From CAIVAT01 sp049317265 (GTDB lineage Bacteria > Bacteroidota > Bacteroidia > Bacteroidales > FEN-979), in contig JBMOIP010000004.1 of assembly GCA_049317265.1 (NCBI GenBank), forward strand, positions 1 through 64,000: DNA of 64,000 nt, read 5' to 3'. The notes below the pieces were generated by a model, which saw nothing but the letters and a program-made list of their open reading frames with translations, did no database searches and was not told the origin of the DNA. The position numbers were made by a program, and so were the translations under genes. Every line of letters starts with the position of its first letter. Position 1 is the stretch's first letter. Shown one piece after another: positions 25,466-34,166 of this stretch.

Positions 25466-26383
25466 ATGAAGTTTAAATTATTGATCATATCCGGAATTCT
25501 GCTCACGGTTACCTCACTCACCGGCCAAACAGTGATTCCCAATCCCGGCTTTGAAAACTGGACCAATTTCGGCTCCTATACCGACCCCACTGGGTGGGAT
25601 ACACCCAATAATGAGTTGATGGCCATACCTTTCTTCGGTATTTCGGTGGTTACAAAAAGTACGGATCATCATGGAGCGGGCAGTTTTTCGGCTAAACTTG
25701 AAACAAAACACCTGGCACTTCCCCCACTCGATGTACCTGGTTTTATGACCTGCGGAAACCTGACGATTGACCTTACTGCCGGCACCTATATTGTTTCGGG
25801 AGGAATTCCACTGCTGGATATGCCCACACATCTGAAGGGTTTTTATAAATATATTCCCAAAGGTGGAGATAGTTGTGTGATCGGCATCGGACTTACCCGG
25901 AGGAACGGTTCTGTTACTGATACCGTTGGAGTGGGTGTTTTTTCAACAAAGGATACCATCAGCGACTGGACGCCCTTCTCTGCATGGATCAACTATATCA
26001 GCCCTGATACGCCCGATACCATGAACATCATAGCGATCTCCACTGCACAGGAAATCATGACCGTTGGAACAATTCTCTATGTAGATGATTTATACCTAGA
26101 TTATACCGTCGGGTATGACAAAACCAATCCGGCAGCGGGAATTACCACGTACAATGACCGTGAAACGAGCAGGTTGATGATCTTTTGTGATTTCATCAAT
26201 CCTGAAGCCACTGAAATCAAGCTGTTCAGCATGACTGGCAATGAGATTCGCAATCAAAAAGGCGGATCAGTAAAGAGAGATCGGTTTGAAATCCCATATT
26301 CAGGTTTGTCTAAAGGGATATATGTTTTGGAAATCCTGCATGACGGGAAGTGTTTTACCAGGAAATTTTTCCTGAATCAATAA
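25466..26383 (+). CDS. secreted protein with T9SS type A sorting domain
   Basis: 305 residues from the ATG at 25466. A signal peptide (MKFKLLIISGILLTVTSLTG) is followed by IPNPGFENWTNFGSYTDPTG, a beta-sandwich opening seen in carbohydrate-binding-like secreted proteins of Bacteroidota. The central 190 residues are beta-rich without a recognisable catalytic motif. The last 65 residues form a type A T9SS domain (ATEIKLFSMTGNEI, YSGLSKGIYVLEILHDGK, RKFFLNQ). It is probably a surface or released protein; its function is unknown. Confidence 0.8.
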   Translation: MKFKLLIISGILLTVTSLTGQTVIPNPGFENWTNFGSYTDPTGWDTPNNELMAIPFFGISVVTKSTDHHGAGSFSAKLETKHLALPPLDVPGFMTCGNLTIDLTAGTYIVSGGIPLLDMPTHLKGFYKYIPKGGDSCVIGIGLTRRNGSVTDTVGVGVFSTKDTISDWTPFSAWINYISPDTPDTMNIIAISTAQEIMTVGTILYVDDLYLDYTVGYDKTNPAAGITTYNDRETSRLMIFCDFINPEATEIKLFSMTGNEIRNQKGGSVKRDRFEIPYSGLSKGIYVLEILHDGKCFTRKFFLNQ

Positions 26384-26407
26384 CCGTCCTGCTAAATCAC
26401 AAATACG

Positions 26408-27295
26408 ATGGGTTTAAATTCTGTAAAAACCGGGCTGATCCAGATGACCTGCGGGACCGGCAAGGAAGCCAATATCGAAAAATCGGCTGAACGGATCAGG
26501 GAAGCCGCTGCAAAAGGCGCTCAGATCATTTGCCTTCAGGAACTTTTCTCTTCCGAATATTTTTGCTGGGAGGAGAACTATGACTACTTCAGCCTGGCAG
26601 AAGCCATTCCCGGGCCAACTACTGAACGATTCTCTAAGCTTGCACACGAACTTGATGTTGTCATTGTTGCTTCACTGTTCGAAAAAAGGGCGGAGGGTAT
26701 TTACCACAACACCATTGCGGTAATAGACGCCGACGGCAGATACCTGGGAAAGTATCGCAAACATCACATCCCAGACGATCCCGGTTACTATGAAAAGTTC
26801 TACTTTACACCAGGGGATTCGGGGTACAAGGTCTTTGACACCAAATATGCCCGCATCGGCACCCTCATTTGCTGGGATCAGTGGTATCCGGAAGCAGCGC
26901 GAATTACCAGCCTGATGGGCGCCCAGATTATCTTCTACCCTACCGCCATCGGCTGGGCATTATCACAGGATGAACTTCTAAACCAGCAACAATACCAGGC
27001 CTGGCAGACTATTCAGCGAAGCCATTCCATTGCCAACGGGGTTTATGTTGTTTCCGTAAACCGCACAGGAAACGAACGTCAGATGCAGTTTTGGGGAGGT
27101 TCCTTTATTTCCGATCCCTTTGGGGTATTGCTCTTCCAGGCATCACATAACCAGGAAGAGATTCACGTTCAGGAACTTGACCTGGATAAAACCAATGAAA
27201 CAAGAATCCACTGGCCTTTCCTTAGAGACAGAAGGATTGACAGTTATGATCCGATTTTAAACAGGTATATAGATCAGAAGTTAAAGGACGAATAA
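26408..27295 (+). CDS. aguB: N-carbamoylputrescine amidase
   Basis: 295 residues, nitrilase superfamily. It hydrolyses N-carbamoylputrescine to putrescine, CO2 and ammonia. The Glu-Lys-Cys triad is visible in CLQELFSSEYFCW (Glu), KYRKHHIPDDPGYYEKFYF (Lys) and LICWDQWYPEAAR (Cys). The last segment, and the QQQYQAWQTIQRSHSIANG stretch, are typical of AguB rather than general nitrilases. The agmatine deiminase gene starts 10 bp later, which confirms the pathway. Confidence 0.95.
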   Translation: MGLNSVKTGLIQMTCGTGKEANIEKSAERIREAAAKGAQIICLQELFSSEYFCWEENYDYFSLAEAIPGPTTERFSKLAHELDVVIVASLFEKRAEGIYHNTIAVIDADGRYLGKYRKHHIPDDPGYYEKFYFTPGDSGYKVFDTKYARIGTLICWDQWYPEAARITSLMGAQIIFYPTAIGWALSQDELLNQQQYQAWQTIQRSHSIANGVYVVSVNRTGNERQMQFWGGSFISDPFGVLLFQASHNQEEIHVQELDLDKTNETRIHWPFLRDRRIDSYDPILNRYIDQKLKDE

Positions 27296-27305
27296 AAGAT
27301 AACAG

Positions 27306-28355
27306 ATGACCGAAAAGCAACCAACCCCCAGGGAACTGGGCTACAAATTTCCGGCTGAATGGAGTGAACACCGGGCTACGTGGCTAAGCTATCCGCATGA
27401 CGACTCCTATTCATGGCCGGGGACACTTGACAGAATTTTTCCTTTTTACAACCGGTTCATCAGGGAACTTTCGAAAGTTGAACAGGTTTGCATCAATGTC
27501 CGCAATGAAACCCTGCGCGATCATGTACAGAAAGAGCTGACACTGTTGGATGTTGATCTGTCAAAGATCACCTTGTTGATTCATCCCACCAACGACGCAT
27601 GGTGTCGCGACCACGGTCCGGCCTTCCTGGTCAACCCGGTATCACAGGATCCAAAGGTGATCGTCAGTTGGAAATACAATGCATGGGGCAATAAATATGA
27701 TCACGATCTTGATGAAAAGATCCCAGGGTTGATCGGGAAATATCTGAACATACCCGTTTACTACCCGGGCATTGTCATGGAAGGTGGTGCTGTTGATTTC
27801 AACGGCAAGGGAACCCTGCTTACTACCAACCAGTGCCTTCTTCATGAAAACCGTAATCCAGGCTTGTTTCAGCATGAAATTGAAGAGTACCTGCACGATT
27901 TTTATGGGGTTGAGCAGGTTCTGTGGCTGGATGAAGGGATTGATGGGGATGATACCAACGGGCACATTGACGACATTTCACGGTTTTTCAGGGAGGATGC
28001 AGTGGTTACCATGGTAGAACCACGAAATTCAGATGCCAATCATAAAATTCTTAAGGAGAATCTGAGGCAGTTAAAATCTTTCCGTCTGACCAATGGGAAG
28101 CAGCTTGACATTGCAGAAATTTGCATGCCCAAACCCGTTGTTTATGACGATCAGCGGTTACCTGCATCCTATGCAAATTTTTATATTGCCAATCATACCG
28201 TGATCGTTCCGAATTTTCAGTGCAAAGAGGATGACCAGGCAATGCGTGTGCTGGAGGAGTGTTTTCCCGACCGGAAAATTGTCGGCATAGATTCAGTGGA
28301 GATCATCTGGGGCCTTGGCTCGTTTCATTGCCTGTCGCAACAGGAACCGAAATAA
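27306..28355 (+). CDS. aguA: agmatine deiminase
   Basis: 349 residues, peptidyl-arginine-deiminase (PAD_porph) family. It converts agmatine to N-carbamoylputrescine, the substrate of the upstream aguB. Active-site segments are WCRDHGPAFLV, KYNAWGNKYDHD, MEGGAVDFNGKGTLLTT, DGDDTNGHIDDISRFF and the catalytic Cys near the end in GLGSFHCLSQQEP. No arginine decarboxylase gene is in the window, so agmatine must come from elsewhere in the genome or from outside. It is convergent with aroC. Confidence 0.95.
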   Translation: MTEKQPTPRELGYKFPAEWSEHRATWLSYPHDDSYSWPGTLDRIFPFYNRFIRELSKVEQVCINVRNETLRDHVQKELTLLDVDLSKITLLIHPTNDAWCRDHGPAFLVNPVSQDPKVIVSWKYNAWGNKYDHDLDEKIPGLIGKYLNIPVYYPGIVMEGGAVDFNGKGTLLTTNQCLLHENRNPGLFQHEIEEYLHDFYGVEQVLWLDEGIDGDDTNGHIDDISRFFREDAVVTMVEPRNSDANHKILKENLRQLKSFRLTNGKQLDIAEICMPKPVVYDDQRLPASYANFYIANHTVIVPNFQCKEDDQAMRVLEECFPDRKIVGIDSVEIIWGLGSFHCLSQQEPK

Positions 28356-28376
28356 TTACAGTTTTTCAAACGTCTA

Positions 28377-29411
28377 TTATCCAACATATCTTTCGCCATT
28401 TCTGACCAGATGATCTGCCATGACGAGGGCTGCCATTGCTTCAACGATGGGCAGGGCGCGTGGCACCACACAAACATCATGGCGGCCTTTCCCATGGAGA
28501 ACCGTCGTTTCCCCGACTGAATTAACGGTTTCCTGATCCATCATCAGGGTGGAAACCGGCTTGAATGCCACACGAAAAGAGATGTCTTCCCCGTTTGAAA
28601 TACCACCCTGGATACCACCTGAATTATTGGTTAAGGTCCTGATATTATTATCCTTGCTAACAAAGATATCATTATGATCAGATCCTTTCATGGAGGCGCT
28701 TGTGAACCCTGAGCCATAATCAAAACCCTTCACAGCATTGATGCTCAGCATCGCCTTTGCCAGGTCAGCCTGCAGTTTATCAAAAACAGGTTCTCCCAGT
28801 CCGGCAGGGACACCCGTGATTATGCAGGAAACCACTCCGCCTGTGGTGTCTCCAGCAGTTTTCAGTTGGTCAAGATAGGAAAGTATCTCCGGGTCGATGA
28901 TCTTAGCAACAGGTTCATTGATCACAAAGGTTCCGATTTGGGAGATCGAAGCATTAACCTGGATACCCCTGGTTTGGAGGAACAGTTTTGCAAGAGCACC
29001 TCCAGCCACGCGGGAAATTGTTTCCCTTGCTGAGGCTCTTCCCCCGCCCCGCGGATCGCGTATGCCATACTTCTGCTGCCACGTGAAATCGGCATGGGAA
29101 GGACGGAATGCATCTTTCAGGTGGTCATAATCGGCGGGTTTATGATCATGGTTGTAAACCAGGAAAGCGATAGGAGCACCGGTTGATCTTCCTTCATACA
29201 GACCAGAAAGAATCAAAATTTTATCATCCTCCTTCCGTGAAGAGGCATACGATTCCAAACCGGTTTTACGCCGGTTGAGTTCGTTCTGAATAAAGTCAAG
29301 GTCTATTACAAGATTGGCGGGGAATCCATCAAGAACTCCCCCTACTGCAACTCCATGTGACTCGCCGAAAGTTGTAAGGACTAACGCCTTACCAATAGAA
29401 TTGCCAGACAT
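28377..29411 (-). CDS. aroC: chorismate synthase
   Basis: 344 residues. It makes chorismate from EPSP with reduced FMN as cofactor, the last common step to aromatic amino acids. Signatures are TFGESHGVAVGGVLDGFPA near the N-terminus, RDPRGGGRASARETISRVAGG and ISNGEDISFRVAFKPVST. The N-terminus MSGNSIGKALVLTTFGESHG fits the family. It lies 34 bp downstream of the DUF349 gene on the same strand, with a 7-bp repeat in the gap. Confidence 0.97.
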   Translation of the reverse strand: MSGNSIGKALVLTTFGESHGVAVGGVLDGFPANLVIDLDFIQNELNRRKTGLESYASSRKEDDKILILSGLYEGRSTGAPIAFLVYNHDHKPADYDHLKDAFRPSHADFTWQQKYGIRDPRGGGRASARETISRVAGGALAKLFLQTRGIQVNASISQIGTFVINEPVAKIIDPEILSYLDQLKTAGDTTGGVVSCIITGVPAGLGEPVFDKLQADLAKAMLSINAVKGFDYGSGFTSASMKGSDHNDIFVSKDNNIRTLTNNSGGIQGGISNGEDISFRVAFKPVSTLMMDQETVNSVGETTVLHGKGRHDVCVVPRALPIVEAMAALVMADHLVRNGERYVG

Positions 29412-29412
29412 A

Positions 29413-29440
29413 ATTCGTAATTCGTGATCCGAAATCCGAA
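29413..29440. repeat. 7-bp tandem repeat, 4 units
   Basis: The units ATTCGTA, ATTCGTG, ATCCGAA, ATCCGAA fill the gap between the DUF349 gene and aroC. A degenerate inverted relative (TTAACGA, TTTACGA, ATTAACT) lies at 52204-52224. Confidence 0.65.
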
Positions 29441-29445
29441 AATTA

Positions 29446-31674
29446 TTATGCGCCTTGTTGTTTGAGTATCTTCATCTTGGCCTCGAGCACTTTTAGTTCG
29501 CTTTTCGCCTTGTTGATCTTACTTTCAAATTCCTCTTTGACGATCAATGCACTTTTTGACTTGGCAAAGAAACCGATGTTGTTTTCCCACAATGTAATTT
29601 CTTCCTTCATCTTGGTGATTTTCGTGGCAAGGAATTCACGTTCCTTACCGATCACCCTGCGTGCATTCGGATCATTCTTGAGGTGGTCGAACTTCGCCTG
29701 GAAACTGACTGTACTCATCTCCACTTCACTGATTTTCAGTTTATCAAGATGTTCATTCACCAGCGCCCTGAATTCGTTGTGAAGTTTATCCTTCTCTTTC
29801 ATGGGAACATGGCCGATCTCCGTCCATTCACGCTGGAAATTCTTCAGGACTTCCAGGTTGGCGCTCTTATCATCGCCGAACTGATGCTCCTTTAAACTGG
29901 TCATCAGGGTGAGTTTTTTGGTGAGGTTTTCACCTTCGCTGGCCTGAACATTTGAGAAGTAGGCTTGTTTTGCATTGAAAAACTCATCACAGGCAGAACG
30001 GAACCGTTTCCAGATTTTATCGGAATGTTTTTTAGGCACCGGGCCGATTTTCTTCCATTCACCCTGTAAGCGGATCAGTTCGTTGGTAGTGGTTTTCCAG
30101 TCAGTGCTGGTATTCAGTGCCTCAGCTTGCATACACAATTCAACTTTAAGGTTGTAATTGTGCATTTGCTGCTCCTTCAGTTTGTCGAAATACTCCTTTT
30201 TGTTGGCAAAGAAGCCATCCAGGCTTGTTTTGAAACGGGTCCAGATTTCAACGTTCACTTTCTGCGGAACCGGGCCGATATTTTTCCAGATTTTCAGTAA
30301 GTCATTGATTTTATTGGTATTTTCCTGCCAATCCTTGATCGATTCATTGGGTAACCCGGCAACGATTTCACACTGTTCACAAAGCGCGTTTTTTGTCTCC
30401 TGGTTTTTATTCTGATCCTCTTCAATCAATGAATAGTGCTCGCGGCGACGATCATTGATTTTATCGGTCGCATTTTTAAACCGTTCCCAAATCTCCTCCT
30501 TCTTATCGGAAGGAACAGGGCCGAGATCCTTCCACTCTTCATGGTATTTCTGAAGTTTTCTGAACGACTTGATAACAGACGTTTCCAGGAGTAACTCTTC
30601 CGTTTTCTCACAGAGCGCTATTTTCGCCTCCATGTTCTTACGGAGGTCAAGATCTTTAAGTTCCTTGTTCAACTTAACCTTTTCAAAGAACTTCTCCACG
30701 AGGAAATGGTAATTCTGCCAGAGATTGTTGATCTCGGTACGAGGTACCATTCCAATTTCTTTCCAACGCTCCTGGAGCAGTTTAAACTCATCGTACGTTT
30801 TTTTCAGTGTCTCTTCAGAACTGATGAGTACACGCAATCCGTCGAGGATCTGGAACTTCTTCTTCAGGTTGTCCTGCTTGATCTTTTCCTGCTCCTCTGA
30901 ATGGCGGGCTTTGCTGGCCCGGTATATGGCAATTAATTCAGTGAATTTCACATCGAGTTCATCCTGCTCGGGGGTGAGCTCTTCCTTTGCAACCCCTTCT
31001 TCGCTTACTTCTTCATACTTCAGAAGGTTCTCCTCTTTTTTCTTTTTCTGGAAAGCGAACTTAATGAGGGCTATCTGTGTTTTTACCGCATTGAAGTCAA
31101 CCTCAGCGACTGCCTTTTCAAGCATTTCCAGCAATTCGGCCCGGGAAAGGCCTTCATAATTGACATCAGCCTCCATGATGACATGGGCAACATTTGCTTC
31201 TGTAACCTCATCGAGGTGTTCATCAAGATGATCCTCAGGAAGAACTGCCATGAGTATCTCCGCATGCTCTTCATGATGTTCTTCAGAAATTGCTTCAATA
31301 ACCGGTTGTACTTCTTCAGCAACAGGCTCAGCGATAACTGTTTCTTCAATAATTTCCGCAACAGGTTCTGCAACTGTTTCCTCTGAAAGTTCCTTTATAG
31401 GTTCAGCAACCGTTTCGTCAGTTGTTACTTCTACGGTTTCGTCAACGGTTTTTTCAGCAGGTTCATTAAAAGGTTCGTTATCAGATGCCCCAATGGAATC
31501 GCCGGGGAGGGTGACAACTTCCTTTGTAGGATTGATTTCTTGAATCTGATCTGAATCAGTTGGGAGCGCAATTTCGTTGTTATCCTCTGTACTGGTTACA
31601 TTGGCAGCAATCTCCTCCTGTCCGGTTGTATTTTCCGACTCAGGATTCTGGGGGGTGTCGTTAGAATTTTTCAT
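29446..31674 (-). CDS. DUF349-repeat protein with long acidic N-terminal region
   Basis: 742 residues. The first 200 or so are acidic, low-complexity and rich in Glu/Thr/Val/Ala/Pro (repeats like EETVAEPVAE), probably disordered. From about residue 255 come five DUF349 repeats of 70-75 residues, each with a W-K-x-I/L-G-x-V-P core: RWKEIGMVPR, EWKDLGPVPS, IWKNIGPVPQ, EWKKIGPVPK and EWTEIGHVPM. They are strongly helical and charged, suggesting a long coiled rod. DUF349 proteins are widespread in Bacteroidota; their biochemical role is not known to me. There is no signal peptide, so it is likely cytoplasmic. Confidence 0.85.
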   Translation of the reverse strand: MKNSNDTPQNPESENTTGQEEIAANVTSTEDNNEIALPTDSDQIQEINPTKEVVTLPGDSIGASDNEPFNEPAEKTVDETVEVTTDETVAEPIKELSEETVAEPVAEIIEETVIAEPVAEEVQPVIEAISEEHHEEHAEILMAVLPEDHLDEHLDEVTEANVAHVIMEADVNYEGLSRAELLEMLEKAVAEVDFNAVKTQIALIKFAFQKKKKEENLLKYEEVSEEGVAKEELTPEQDELDVKFTELIAIYRASKARHSEEQEKIKQDNLKKKFQILDGLRVLISSEETLKKTYDEFKLLQERWKEIGMVPRTEINNLWQNYHFLVEKFFEKVKLNKELKDLDLRKNMEAKIALCEKTEELLLETSVIKSFRKLQKYHEEWKDLGPVPSDKKEEIWERFKNATDKINDRRREHYSLIEEDQNKNQETKNALCEQCEIVAGLPNESIKDWQENTNKINDLLKIWKNIGPVPQKVNVEIWTRFKTSLDGFFANKKEYFDKLKEQQMHNYNLKVELCMQAEALNTSTDWKTTTNELIRLQGEWKKIGPVPKKHSDKIWKRFRSACDEFFNAKQAYFSNVQASEGENLTKKLTLMTSLKEHQFGDDKSANLEVLKNFQREWTEIGHVPMKEKDKLHNEFRALVNEHLDKLKISEVEMSTVSFQAKFDHLKNDPNARRVIGKEREFLATKITKMKEEITLWENNIGFFAKSKSALIVKEEFESKINKAKSELKVLEAKMKILKQQGA

Positions 31675-31749
31675 TCGAAGTTAATATCCGTTTAATATTA
31701 CAATGAATAGTGTCCGACAATTGCCGGTTGATTTGAAACGTTAAGACAG

Positions 31750-31757
31750 CAAAAATA
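31750..31757 (-). promoter_or_regulatory. -7 element (TATTTTTG) before the DUF349 gene
   Basis: A TAnnTTTG match on the minus strand, 75 bp before the ATG at 31674, in the gap after the patatin gene. Confidence 0.4.
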
Positions 31758-31782
31758 CAAATTATTTCCAAACGCGCGCAAT

Positions 31783-34092
31783 TTAAGGCATTGCCCTTTT
31801 ATTGAAGATGATATACCCGAAATTAAAGTTGATGGTAAACAGGTCGGGCATCTTATCGTAATAGTTTAAACTGATGCTGATGGGCCCAAGCGGACTATGG
31901 TATACAATGGATGTTGAGGCTATATAGGAGCGGTCGGAAAACTTTGGCCCGTAATAGGCTGTAAAATCAGTTGGATTCTCAAGGATCTCCCGGTAAGGCT
32001 GAAAAACATAGCCCTCAAGCCTGTATTCAACCTTTTTATATACTTTTAACACCATTTTCAACCCGGCTGCAGCATAATTTGTCGACCTGAAAGGAACGAG
32101 GAAATATGCCTGGGATTCCGGTATTGGCTGAAATGCAGGGGCATAAAGTACGCTGGAGGTGTAATTCGAAAACAGCGGCTGATTGGACAACACCCCTTCG
32201 GCATACAAGCCTAATTTCAGGGGCCCCCATGATTCAAAATAATTATCGTAGAGCAAGTGAACTTTGAACCAGTCATGGTAGGCGGTAACAGGTTTTTTGC
32301 TGATAGCCGTTGAACCGGGCAACATCTCCTCCTCTCCGTTGACATAGGAGATGGAGAGTTTTAACCGAACTCCTGCATTTGAAAACTGTTTACGGTTGAG
32401 GCTGTTGAGATCGAAACAAACCGTCGGGGAGAAAAAATTAAACAATGTCTGATCCGCGGTATCTGTCCTTGAAAAGACGTTATCCTGGTAATATTTATCA
32501 GCAGTATGCGCATATACTCCACCCAGGGTCAGCTTCCCAGTGTTGGTAACCGGAATTCCAATTTTCATGTCGCCAAAATACTCACTCTCAATAACATAAT
32601 TGGGTGTTTTATCATCAAAGAAGAAACTGGCATTCCTGAAATAGTTGAAGTGGTTATAGGTATAATTTGCTTCGATAAACAGCGGGACTTTTGAATTAAA
32701 ATCGATCCTCCCCCCCATCTTTGCCGAGCTGTAAACCTTGCCAAAATAACCGTTGGTAAAGAAGCGGAGTGCATTGGTCCACAAATACTTGTATTGCAGT
32801 TCTAAAAACGCTTCACTGTTGTTTCCCAGCGAGAAATTTCCACCAAACTGAGCGCCGAATTTATTTGATTTCTTCACATCAATGTAAAGGTCGAAGAAAC
32901 CGGTTTTCTGATTGAACCGCATCACAGGGAATATGCTCTTAACAAACCCCTCATCGATGAACCGGAAGTATTGAATGCGGAGTTCATCCATGCTGATCGT
33001 TTTTTTACCATGCTTAAACAGGTAACTAACATAAGTTGACTGTGCCTTATTGACCCCGAAAATGTGAATGGAGTCGACCAGAAGCATTGGTTTACTTTTG
33101 TTAAAACCCATTCTTCTCTGCTGCAGGGTGACTGCCGTCATGGTATCCTTGACCAGTTTCCGTATATCCGGTATTCTCCTGATCGTGGCAGAATAACCGC
33201 TATCGGCTAAAATTGAGGTTTTCGAGAAATCGAGCAGGTTGATCGCAGGAACATTTGGCACAATCATCACTGAATTCGGATAAACGATGGTATCACTTTG
33301 CCTCTCCATTAGCATGGTGAGCAACTGCGATACCATGTCATCGCGGTCGGGGTTCTGATAACGTTGCGCCACACGACTTCCTATAATCACATCGGGTTGA
33401 AAATCCCTTACCGCCACATCACATGGGAAATTGTTATACATTCCTCCATCATAAACAAGCTTCTTGTTGATGATAACCGGTGAAAATACCAATGGCAGGC
33501 TCATCGATCCTCTAACAGCCGTGCTGAGGTCTCCTTTGCTAAGCACCATCTGCGAGGTGGTATCGATATCGGCCACGACACACCGAAAAGGCACCATGAG
33601 TTTGTTGAAGTCATTCCCGGCAACCGCATTGGCCTGCGACAGCATCTGCATGATCTGAAAATCGATATCATAGGTTTTAATCAGCTGGGCCGGGAGTATG
33701 GAGGTGATTTTCTTTGTAAAATCGAAACTGGTGGTAATCCAGGATGCATTCGGATCCTCCTTCCGGTAATAGAAAACATACCTGTTGTCCATAATTCCGG
33801 ATGCCCAGCGCTGAAACTCTTCCGAACTCATAAGTTTCTCAATCTCATCAGGAGTGTAACCAGAAGCATACATCCCTCCGACTACCGCCCCGATCGAAGT
33901 TCCAACAATGAAACTTATCGGAATGTGATTTTCCTCAAGTGCACGAAGTACCCCGATATGCGCCCCTCCTTTGGCGGCGCCACCGCTTAACACCAATGCA
34001 ACACGCTGTGCTGAAACTGCATTACAGGTGAATAATGAGGAAAAAAGAATACTGAAAACAAGGAATAACCGCTTGGGGATTGAAGGTATCAT
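31783..34092 (-). CDS. patatin-like phospholipase fused to an outer-membrane barrel
   Basis: 769 residues. A signal peptide (about 1-28) is followed by a patatin domain: oxyanion loop SGGAAKGGAHIGV (36-48), nucleophile Ser66 in GTSIG and the catalytic Asp in DGGMYNNFP. A POTRA-like segment (about 335-410: LLVDSIHIFGVNKAQSTYV) and a C-terminal Omp85/BamA-like barrel (about 415-769, ending in the aromatic strand FTINFNFGYIIF) follow. This is the PlpD/type Vd-like layout, in which the barrel would hold or export the lipase. Both catalytic residues are intact. The exact substrate is unknown. Confidence 0.9.
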   Translation of the reverse strand: MIPSIPKRLFLVFSILFSSLFTCNAVSAQRVALVLSGGAAKGGAHIGVLRALEENHIPISFIVGTSIGAVVGGMYASGYTPDEIEKLMSSEEFQRWASGIMDNRYVFYYRKEDPNASWITTSFDFTKKITSILPAQLIKTYDIDFQIMQMLSQANAVAGNDFNKLMVPFRCVVADIDTTSQMVLSKGDLSTAVRGSMSLPLVFSPVIINKKLVYDGGMYNNFPCDVAVRDFQPDVIIGSRVAQRYQNPDRDDMVSQLLTMLMERQSDTIVYPNSVMIVPNVPAINLLDFSKTSILADSGYSATIRRIPDIRKLVKDTMTAVTLQQRRMGFNKSKPMLLVDSIHIFGVNKAQSTYVSYLFKHGKKTISMDELRIQYFRFIDEGFVKSIFPVMRFNQKTGFFDLYIDVKKSNKFGAQFGGNFSLGNNSEAFLELQYKYLWTNALRFFTNGYFGKVYSSAKMGGRIDFNSKVPLFIEANYTYNHFNYFRNASFFFDDKTPNYVIESEYFGDMKIGIPVTNTGKLTLGGVYAHTADKYYQDNVFSRTDTADQTLFNFFSPTVCFDLNSLNRKQFSNAGVRLKLSISYVNGEEEMLPGSTAISKKPVTAYHDWFKVHLLYDNYFESWGPLKLGLYAEGVLSNQPLFSNYTSSVLYAPAFQPIPESQAYFLVPFRSTNYAAAGLKMVLKVYKKVEYRLEGYVFQPYREILENPTDFTAYYGPKFSDRSYIASTSIVYHSPLGPISISLNYYDKMPDLFTINFNFGYIIFNKRAMP

Positions 34093-34166
34093 TGAGTTTT
34101 TATCACTGGATCAGGTCAATTGTTCAGTAAACGTTCTGATGTTTTCAATCCATGGGACTTCCCTCT

